Of a DNA stretch of 9,016 nt, positions 1 to 5,431 are shown one piece after another (within the stretch, counting starts at the first letter, position 1; each line of letters opens with the position of its first letter). This DNA is from Methylobacter sp. GTDB lineage: Bacteria > Pseudomonadota > Gammaproteobacteria > Methylococcales > Methylomonadaceae. The notes under the pieces were generated by a model. That model was not told the DNA's origin. It ran no database searches and worked only from the letters and a program-made list of their open reading frames with translations. Position numbers and translations under genes: made by a program. Where the stretch lies: contig JALNYY010000160.1 of the NCBI GenBank assembly GCA_023229605.1, positions 1 through 9,016 of the forward strand. Reading direction: 5' to 3'.

Positions 1-42
1 TTGTTGCGAACAGCGGGGGAATTTGATTTTTTTTGTTTTCAT
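1..42 (-). CDS. Possible 5' end of a minus-strand gene cut by the window edge
   Basis: On the minus strand an ATG at 42-40 opens a frame that stays free of stops to the left edge (14 codons, MKTKKIKFPRCSQQ). A GAGG lies six bases before the ATG, which is good Shine-Dalgarno spacing. The basic start resembles small DNA-binding or transposase proteins, but 14 residues are far too few to assign a family. The minus-strand motif agcggaca about 45 bases upstream resembles some IS3-type termini, which is a recollection and not a proof. It may simply be chance. Confidence 0.2.
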   Translation of the reverse strand, partial: MKTKKIKFPRCSQQ

Positions 43-309
43 TATTGACCTCGGTTTTAGAGATTACTCTCTTAGCCAAGTGTCCGCTAGATCGGGGCAA
101 GATCAGGTTTCTATATCCCTGTTACTGCGAACGCCTGACTCTGTTGTGTAGTCTCTTTTAAGGTAAAGAATGCGGATAAGAAGAGGGAGGGAGGGCTAAA
201 AAACAGTGGTGTTTTGATGCGAAGCTAGAGGAAATAATGTCCGCTATTAATGACGCAAAATATCATTAGGCTTCTCAGGTGAATATTGTTAGCTTATTAT
301 AAAAGCTAG
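43..309. other. AT-rich stretch with no supportable gene
   Basis: Reading all frames gives only short stop-broken stretches. The octamer tgtccgct occurs twice (81-88 and 238-245), and its related reverse form agcggac recurs at 1376-1382 beyond the insertion sequence, which may hint at older IS debris. A weak inverted repeat agctt/aagct (291-295 and 303-307) sits directly beside the left IS terminus. I see no RNA gene or convincing promoter. Confidence 0.4.
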
Positions 310-334
310 GTATTAAATGTGAATTAAGAGCTAA
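310..334 (+). repeat. Left terminal inverted repeat of the IS
   Basis: Twenty-five bases beginning gtattaaatg and ending agagctaa are the exact reverse complement of 1270-1294. Three of the next four outer bases also pair (306-308 with 1296-1298), with a single mismatch at 309/1295, so the true tip could lie a few bases further out. Confidence 0.85.
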
Positions 335-405
335 ATAGAAGCCTGCTCACCGGTTTGGCTAGAATATTGGGAAAGACACGACTCCCCCAATCTTCTGAGT
401 AAGCG

Positions 406-1273
406 ATGAACTGGCAAGAACAATTAATAACAATTTACCTGTATGTATGCAAGCACTATCAGGATAACCTTTGGGTTTATAGTCAGCGAATGTCGAAACA
501 CGCAGACCTGAGTTTTACCGATGAAGAAGTCATCGCGATCCATCTAAAAATAGAGAGCTAATTAAAAGATCTATGGTTATGCCGGTCGCCATTTGCGGCA
601 TTGGTTTCCAAGGCTACCCAGTTATACAGCCTTTGTTCAGCGACTGAATAAAGTAGCGGATGTTTTCGCACCATTGCTGGAAATCATTCAGCAAGAGCAA
701 GCAGAAAAAAACCAAGGGCAAGTCTGGTTGATGGATTCTTTTCCTGTTGCGCTAGCCAAGCAAGGTCACCGGTTTAAAGCACGCGTTGCAAGGGAATTAG
801 CGGATGCGGGCTATTGTTCAACCAAGAAACTGTACTATTACGGTGTTCGGGTTCATATCGTCGGGCGTCGTCAAGCGGGTACGTTGCCGAATCCTGAATA
901 CATTGGTGTAACGGGAGCAAGTTGCCGATGGAACCGTATTTGATCAGATTAGGCCTGAATTAAATCACAATGAGCTCTATGGTGATAAAGCCTATCACCG
1001 ATCAGATGCAAAAGAAGTGAGAGCAACTCAAAGCCTGACGGTATTAACCCGGTAAAAAAACAAAAAGGCCAAAGGTATTTAGAGCCCCAGGATCAATGGT
1101 TATCGACTGCCGTTTCTCGTATCAGGCAGCCGATTGAAACTTTATTCGGCTGGATTGAACAACAAACAGGCATTGAATGCGCGGGCAAGGTTCGATCATA
1201 CAGCGGTCTGATGGTACATGTATTCGGCAAGTTGGCCGCCGCTATGTTTTTTTGGAATTATTTTACGCGTTAG
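406..1273 (+). pseudogene. Frameshifted DDE transposase, IS982/IS4-like
   Basis: The gene is split into four blocks. Block 1 (406-561) gives MNWQEQLITIYLYVCKHYQD and continues to the motif FTDEEVIAIHL, then hits TAA. Block 2 (566-943, another frame) holds YGYAGRHLRHWFPRLPSY, the first catalytic Asp in LMDSFPV (Asp codon 734) and YYYGVRVHIVG. Block 3 (921-1055, frame changed again) holds the second Asp in ELYGDKAY (codon 984). Block 4 (1049-1273) holds the catalytic Glu in QPIETLFGWIEQQTGIE (codon 1136) and ends WNYFTR. The 1-2 joint near 545-566 seems to combine a small deletion with a frameshift; the other joints, near 920 and 1048, are one- or two-base changes. All three catalytic acids can be read, so decay looks recent, yet no single frame could give active enzyme. 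The family name is an inference from motif layout. Confidence 0.8.
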
Positions 1274-1294
1274 CTCTTAATTCACATTTAATAC
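1270..1294 (-). repeat. Right terminal inverted repeat of the IS
   Basis: Exact reverse complement of the left repeat at 310-334. The stop codon of the last transposase reading frame (TAG, 1271-1273) lies inside this repeat, a compact arrangement common in small insertion sequences. Confidence 0.85.
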
Positions 1295-1343
1295 GTAGGT
1301 TAATGGGCAAGTTTAGCCAGTTGGCGATTATATTTTGTCATAT

Positions 1344-1373
1344 TTAACGGCAAAAGTGCCGCCTTACTATTAT
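1344..1373 (+). promoter_or_regulatory. Weak candidate promoter for the fibre gene
   Basis: TTAACG (1344-1349) and TATTAT (1368-1373) are separated by 18 bp and match the sigma-70 boxes at 4/6 and 5/6. A transcript from about 1380 would have a leader of about 108 bases before the ATG at 1488. A small inverted repeat cggca/tgccg (1348-1352 and 1357-1361) lies between the boxes and could be an operator. The leader is AT-rich, so chance matches are likely and this is only the best candidate seen. Confidence 0.22.
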
Positions 1374-1487
1374 AGAGCGGACTTTTATTCGGGTTCAAAT
1401 TCAATTGGTTTTAAATCAAAATCAATCCAATCTGACTCCTTTGACCTTTGATTTCTGGAATTTTTTCAACATATTTTGGAGTGCATC

Positions 1488-3170
1488 ATGAAAAAACAAG
1501 TTTCTCACCCTGGTACCCTGTTGCTTGCGCTATGCTTGCCTTGGGCTTTTTCTGCTACGGCTCAAGCTACATGTATCGTTACGAATTCAGGCTCCCCTTT
1601 TCAAACCTCGACTGGCTGTAATGCGCTTCAATCCATCACGACGGGCAACTATACTACAGCCAATGGATATGGGGCGCTCTACTCCAACACGATTGGTAAT
1701 GTCAATACTGCAACGGGTGCAAATGCGCTCTACTTCAACACAGTGGGCAACGGCAATACCGCCAATGGCGTTTCCGCGCTTCGCGCCAACACAACGGGCA
1801 GCTACAACACCGCTAATGGCATTTCTGCGCTCGCTGCCAACACGGTGGGCTACAACAACACCGCCAATGGCAATTCTGCGCTAGCCGCCAACACGACGGG
1901 CAACTACAACACCGCCAATGGCAATTCTGCACTCTCTTTAAACACGACGGGTGCCAATAATACCGCCAATGGCAATTCTGCGCTTTACTCCAATACGGCG
2001 GGTGCCAACAACACAGCCAATGGAACAAATGCGCTTTATTCCAATACGACGGGCAACTACAATACCGCTAATGGCGATTTTTCACTCTACGCCAACACGA
2101 CAGGCATCTACAATACCGCCAGCGGCGATCATGCGCTCGCCGCCAACACGACGGGTGGCGGCAACACCGCCAGTGGAGCAGGAGCGCTCATCACCAATTC
2201 GACGGGAAGCAACAACACCGCCAATGGAGTAAATGCGCTCTATGCCAACACGGTGGGGGTCTACAATACCGCCAATGGCGGCAATGCGCTCGCCGCCAAC
2301 ACGACGGGTGGCGGCAACACTGCCAATGGAGCAGGCGCGCTTCTTAAAAACACGATAGGCATCAACAACACCGCCGATGGGACAAATGCGCTTTACTCCA
2401 ACACGGTGGGCAACTACAACACCGCCAACGGATTTAATGCGCTCTACAATAATACCGGAAGTTCCAATGTGGCTATCGGATACCAAGCCGGCAACAACCT
2501 GACTACGGGCAGCAACAACATAGATATAGGCAATTCAGGTGTTGCTGGAGACTCGGGCATGATCCGCATTGGCAGTAATACCCAAAGCCAAACCTATATT
2601 GCCGGTATTTCAGGGGTAACGGTCACTGGCGGTGCTGCCGTCTACATCAACGGCAACGGTCAACTGGGAATTCAACCATCCTCGCAACGCTTCAAAAAAG
2701 ATATTCAGTCGCTGGATTCCACCAGCCAGAATATTTTGAGCCTGCGTCCGGTGACCTTCCGCTACAAACAAGCCGATGAAAAGGGTGGCTATCCCGTGCA
2801 GTACGGCCTGATCGCAGAGGAAGTGGCCAAGGTTTTCCCCGATCTGGTGCAGTATGACGCGAACGGTAAGCCGTTGGCCGTTTATTACCACTTGCTCATC
2901 CCGCTGCTGTTGGGGGAGTTGCAACACGAACATGCCGACAACTTGAAACAACAGGCCTTCAACGCCCAGCAACAGGCTGTACTGGTTTCTTTACAAGAGC
3001 AGAACGAGCAGTTTAAGTCCGAACTGCTTGCTTACCGCAGGCAAGCGGCCATCCAAGCCGAGCAGATGCTATCTTTCGAGACTAAATTCAATAGCTTGCA
3101 ACGGCTCGTCAAAACCGATGGCAACCGGGTTGTTCCCGAAACCGTTGTTTATTACCGGAGCGGGGAATAA
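1488..3170 (+). CDS. Secreted repeat-rich fibre protein with S74 autoprocessing chaperone domain
   Basis: A 560-residue protein. ATG 1488 is chosen over the in-frame TTG at 1476 because GGAG (1478-1481) sits six bases before it and the protein then starts with a textbook signal peptide (MKK, hydrophobic core LLLALCLPWAF, likely cut after ATA25 or AQA27). Residues 46-317 are sixteen 17-residue repeats of the type ALYxNTTGNYNTANGxx, probably a trimeric beta-structured shaft. A linker (about 334-397) contains NLTTGSNNIDIGN and TYIAGISG, common in bacterial 'tail fiber domain' proteins. From Ser398 the S74 peptidase family motif SSQRFKKDI follows (Ser398, Arg401, Lys403 fit the Ser-x-x-Arg-x-Lys pattern), then YGLIAEEVAKVFPDLV (439-454) and a Gln/Glu-rich coiled coil (about 475-550). 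In known S74 proteins this domain drives trimer folding and then cuts itself off just before the Ser. With no phage genes nearby, a cell-surface or secreted fibre is more likely than a phage tail. The natural ligand is unknown. Confidence 0.85.
   Translation: MKKQVSHPGTLLLALCLPWAFSATAQATCIVTNSGSPFQTSTGCNALQSITTGNYTTANGYGALYSNTIGNVNTATGANALYFNTVGNGNTANGVSALRANTTGSYNTANGISALAANTVGYNNTANGNSALAANTTGNYNTANGNSALSLNTTGANNTANGNSALYSNTAGANNTANGTNALYSNTTGNYNTANGDFSLYANTTGIYNTASGDHALAANTTGGGNTASGAGALITNSTGSNNTANGVNALYANTVGVYNTANGGNALAANTTGGGNTANGAGALLKNTIGINNTADGTNALYSNTVGNYNTANGFNALYNNTGSSNVAIGYQAGNNLTTGSNNIDIGNSGVAGDSGMIRIGSNTQSQTYIAGISGVTVTGGAAVYINGNGQLGIQPSSQRFKKDIQSLDSTSQNILSLRPVTFRYKQADEKGGYPVQYGLIAEEVAKVFPDLVQYDANGKPLAVYYHLLIPLLLGELQHEHADNLKQQAFNAQQQAVLVSLQEQNEQFKSELLAYRRQAAIQAEQMLSFETKFNSLQRLVKTDGNRVVPETVVYYRSGE
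1623..2486 (+). repeat. 51-bp coding tandem repeat array, 16 units plus a diverged one
   Basis: Sixteen units of exactly 51 bp (17 codons) run without any indel from 1623 to 2438, each starting with an Ala-Leu codon pair (Ser-Leu in unit 10). A 48-bp diverged seventeenth unit follows. The core reads ALxxNTxGxxNTANGxx: the NT..G..NTA.G frame is nearly invariant while residues 3-4, 9-10 and 16-17 vary. Exact period with variable exposed positions suggests one coil of a beta-solenoid per unit. The array is a good substrate for slippage or unequal recombination, so copy number probably varies between strains. Confidence 0.92.
2082..2387 (+). repeat. Higher-order duplication: two 153-bp, three-unit blocks
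   Basis: Units 10-12 (2082-2234) and units 13-15 (2235-2387) align as blocks. Residue matches by unit are 11/17, 16/17 and 10/17. The middle units (2133-2183 and 2286-2336) differ at only three of 51 bases. This pattern indicates that the array grew at least once by tandem duplication of three units, with later divergence or local gene conversion of the middle unit. Confidence 0.7.
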
Positions 3171-3186
3171 CGGGTTCTGTCCCCGC
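3160..3186 (+). terminator. GC-rich hairpin across the stop of the fibre gene
   Basis: gcgggga (3160-3166) pairs perfectly with tccccgc (3180-3186) around a 13-base loop, and the stop codon TAA (3168-3170) lies in the loop. Only a short gatttt follows (3188-3193), so it is a weak intrinsic terminator at best. It could instead be a REP-like palindrome that protects the mRNA 3' end. Confidence 0.35.
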
Positions 3187-3368
3187 CGATTTTGGCGCAA
3201 CGTGGTACGAACTGAGGAACCAAGGTTCAATTGTAGGCTACCAATCTAGGCTGGGACAATGTCTGAGGTTAAGCCTTTGTGCTTGCCCCGTCTTAAGTTG
3301 GCAACTCAATTGTTTTAGCAAGAACAGAAATTTCTTTTATGCACATTTCAGCTAAGGATAAATATAAC

Positions 3369-5096
3369 ATGAATCAAAAAACACTGACCGATGAACAAAA
3401 TGCACTGTTCCAGAAAATCGACAAGATGATCCAAGATAACGGCGGATCAATGGAGCACGACCATTCCGACCCCGACCAACGTGCCTTTATAAAATTTATG
3501 CACACCTTCACAGGCATGGACGAAGTCAACTACCCCGGCCTCCATAAAGCGATTGACAATGCACGCAATACGAAGCCAGAGCCCCCCTTAAAATCCGTCG
3601 GCACTGCGGCGGTGAATATTGCTAATGGTTGGCAGACCACTTTTGGTATTCCAGAGGTAGGTCAGGCGATAGACACGAATTTGGCTGCTGCAAATTGGTA
3701 CGGCACAGTCGTCGGAGGCTTCCAGACCTGCAACCTTTCCCTTGTTGTCAAGGATCCCACCAGCGGCTATTTTATCGCTAACGGTGCCAACGCCGGGCAA
3801 GCGCCACTGAACACCTTGGGGGTAGGCACTGACAACAATACCGCCCAGCCTTTCGTTAATGGCGCGAAAGCGTATTTGACCGCCACCTATATGCCTGTGG
3901 GGGGCGGAACACCTGTCTCCAGTACAATACTCGCAGTTGCAGGCATAGTAGCCGACCCCACCGTGACTGAACCCAAACATGAAGCGGGCAACACCACCCC
4001 CTACGACCCGACTGCCATCAATATAGGCCTCGGTCGTCCACAAGGTTATCTTACCAATTGTGATTACATTTACTACGAAGCGATTCAAGACCACCCAATA
4101 GGCCGGGTGCCGCTGGTCGGATCGGTGACCTTCACGCAGCCAATAATGGCCCTTAATCCGACTAAAAACTTCATCGTGGAGATTTTCGTAATACGTACCG
4201 ACTCGGGGGGAAAGAGCCAGATCAATCCTACCGACATGACCAATGTCTACAACGCTTTCCAAATAAACACCACGGTGGATCCCACAGGAAAAACGCTTAC
4301 CTGGAACCTGCCGATGGAAGCGAACTCCATCCCACCATCTTCCCCTCCTTACAACCCCGTCGTGTTCAATAATATTCCATGGTCCAGCAATATGAAGGCT
4401 TACCTCACGGTGAACATAACCGTGACCCTTCAGGATGGGAGTAATGTAACAGCTATCATCCAGAGCTCTGATGTGCCGGACACCGACCCGCTGGACGGCA
4501 TAGCCTACATAATGCCGCTAGAGTTTATCTGGCACTGTCTTGGCGAAGACACCCAGGTAATGCTGGCCGATGGTTCGCTAAAAGCCATTGCCGATTTCAA
4601 GGCAGGCGACAAGGTACGCACCGATAACGACAACGGACATGGAACGGTAAGCGCCACGCATGTGGCTGCCCACCCCGGCGAGGTATTGAAGATCGAAGTC
4701 AGCGGCGGGCATACGCTTGTCGCTTCTACACGCCATATAATTATGACCCCGAAAGGCGGCGTTCAAACACACCAATTGAAAAAGGGCGATGAAGTAATCA
4801 CCCTTGCGGGCGCGGCTAAAGTGACGGCAGTGACCACGCTTCCGGCAGACAACAGGAATCTCTGGAATCTTTCTCTCGGACAAGCTCCGCACTTTAACGA
4901 TCCCGCTCCGGAAACAGGTTGTTTTTTCGCTAACGGCATCTTGGTTGGTGATGCCCGTGCGGAACGAGCCATGCATTTCAAATATGCCAAAGACATCAAT
5001 TGGGTTAAGGCTAACGTCCCGACATCCTTCCACACGGACGTAGAAAGCACCTTCGCGCAAAGGAAGAGCATGCAATCGGGGAGAATAGTAGGTTAA
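3369..5096 (+). CDS. Unrecognised protein with C-terminal Hint (hedgehog/intein) domain
   Basis: A 575-residue protein without signal peptide or membrane segment. ATG 3369 is preferred because AAGGA (3354-3358) lies ten bases upstream; an in-frame ATG at 3339 has no clear ribosome site. Residues 1-70 are polar and helical-looking, with an acidic/His patch (MEHDHSDPDQ). Residues about 75-385 look beta-rich (FQTCNLSLVVKD, VGSVTFTQPI, MKAYLTVNITVTLQD) and match no family I recognise. At Cys390 a Hint domain starts: CLGEDTQVMLADGS, then DFKAGDKVRTD, the block-B region with His456 in ASTRHIIMT, LKKGDEVI, and FFANGILVGD (519-528). Hint domains move the peptide bond before the first Cys to the thiol, releasing the N-terminal part or joining it to a nucleophile. 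No terminal His-Asn followed by Cys/Ser/Thr is seen, so cleavage rather than splicing is expected. About 47 residues follow the domain. It lies 198 bp after the fibre gene; partner and substrate are unknown. Confidence 0.75.
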   Translation: MNQKTLTDEQNALFQKIDKMIQDNGGSMEHDHSDPDQRAFIKFMHTFTGMDEVNYPGLHKAIDNARNTKPEPPLKSVGTAAVNIANGWQTTFGIPEVGQAIDTNLAAANWYGTVVGGFQTCNLSLVVKDPTSGYFIANGANAGQAPLNTLGVGTDNNTAQPFVNGAKAYLTATYMPVGGGTPVSSTILAVAGIVADPTVTEPKHEAGNTTPYDPTAINIGLGRPQGYLTNCDYIYYEAIQDHPIGRVPLVGSVTFTQPIMALNPTKNFIVEIFVIRTDSGGKSQINPTDMTNVYNAFQINTTVDPTGKTLTWNLPMEANSIPPSSPPYNPVVFNNIPWSSNMKAYLTVNITVTLQDGSNVTAIIQSSDVPDTDPLDGIAYIMPLEFIWHCLGEDTQVMLADGSLKAIADFKAGDKVRTDNDNGHGTVSATHVAAHPGEVLKIEVSGGHTLVASTRHIIMTPKGGVQTHQLKKGDEVITLAGAAKVTAVTTLPADNRNLWNLSLGQAPHFNDPAPETGCFFANGILVGDARAERAMHFKYAKDINWVKANVPTSFHTDVESTFAQRKSMQSGRIVG

Positions 5097-5108
5097 CGGA
5101 AGTTTCTG

Positions 5109-5137
5109 CGCCGGGGGAGGGTACTACTTCCCCGGCG
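5109..5137 (+). terminator. Strong hairpin after the Hint gene
   Basis: cgccgggg (5109-5116) pairs perfectly with ccccggcg (5130-5137), and a G-T and an A-T pair can extend the stem inward. It starts 12 bases after the stop codon at 5094-5096. The following bases are ataatta, not a T-run, so it is either a non-classical terminator or an mRNA-stabilising hairpin. Its position suggests the Hint transcript ends here and the PKS is transcribed separately. Confidence 0.45.
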
Positions 5138-5145
5138 ATAATTAG

Positions 5146-5310
5146 TTCCTCGAAGCGCTCAATGGCTTGTTTCAAGCGGCTAAACGCAAAGTGTGCGGCT
5201 ATACCAGCACCCACACCATGCGCATGGGGATGTTTTTTATTGCTGGTAAATTCGATTTTTCACAGGTTCAACCCTTATGCTGCTTACCCCACTCGCTTTT
5301 CAAAAGATCC
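5146..5310 (+). pseudogene. 3'-end remnant of an ISL3-like transposase gene
   Basis: In one frame after a TAG at 5143 the DNA reads FLEALNGLFQAAKRKVCGYT, followed by MRMGMFFIAGKFDFSQVQP. This resembles the conserved C-terminus of ISL3-family transposases (typically NGLFQAAKRKARGY ... IFLIAGKLDF), as I recall that family. Everything before this, including the DDE catalytic core, is missing. The stretch ccccactcgc...aaaagatcc (5287-5310) has the look of an ISL3 right end, which would place the old IS boundary about 120 bp before the PKS start. The frame remains open to 5376 but the tail has no recognisable similarity. This is a dead fragment and encodes no functional protein. Confidence 0.65.
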
Positions 5311-5419
5311 ATAAAAGCCCCGTTATTCACAAAATACTCAAACCGCGCACTCCCGTACACTACAAGTCCTCGCTAAATTTGCTTTAGAGATTGAATTGGA
5401 CGTTGGCTTGTGATTTAAA

Positions 5420-5425
5420 AAGGAG
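5420..5425 (+). promoter_or_regulatory. Ribosome binding site that decides an unusual CTG start
   Basis: AAGGAG, within aaaaaggaga, is close to the anti-Shine-Dalgarno ideal. It stands six bases before CTG 5432, the first codon able to initiate after the in-frame TGA at 5411. The next candidate, GTG 5444, is 18 bases away, which is too far for this site. The ATG-free region supports initiation at CTG. Confidence 0.6.
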
Positions 5426-5431
5426 ATACAA

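Larger units (their letters stand above)
310..1294 (+). mobile_element. Complete but inactive insertion sequence, IS982/IS4-like
   Basis: The element is about 985 bp, bounded by perfect 25-bp terminal inverted repeats and filled by one DDE transposase gene that is now frameshifted. Size, a single ORF ending inside the right repeat, and the transposase motifs fit a small DDE insertion sequence. I lean to the IS982 group, but the family call rests on recalled motif similarity only. A target-site duplication is not clear: the flanks can be read as an imperfect 8-bp pair (agctaggt at 304-311 and acgtaggt at 1293-1300, 6 of 8 matching), which would overlap the repeats slightly. Without an intact transposase it could move only with help in trans. 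Confidence 0.75.

Noticed and set aside
304..1300. agctaggt/acgtaggt as a clear target-site duplication of the IS
   Set aside because: Only 6 of 8 bases match and the pair overlaps the inverted repeat tips, so it may be an outward extension of the imperfect inverted repeat.
1448..1477. TTGATT and TATTTT as fibre-gene promoter
   Set aside because: The -10 abuts the GGAG ribosome site, leaving no room for a transcript start upstream of it.
1813..2486. Long minus-strand open frames within the repeat array (1813-2028 and 2082-2486)
   Set aside because: They are shadows of the 51-bp repeat: a repeat whose antisense unit lacks stops stays open for many copies. No ribosome site, and the plus-strand product is clearly recognised.
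1623..2486. Regularly spaced repeats that could suggest a CRISPR array
   Set aside because: Units are contiguous, coding and diverged, without conserved repeat plus unique spacer structure.
3588..4262. Minus-strand open frame of 224 codons inside the Hint gene
   Set aside because: Opposite to a gene with a recognisable domain and ribosome site; composition (many Gly, Arg and His in odd contexts) looks like an antisense shadow.
5391..5419. TTGAAT and TTTAAA as a PKS promoter
   Set aside because: The supposed -10 overlaps the ribosome site, so the transcript would start inside or after it.
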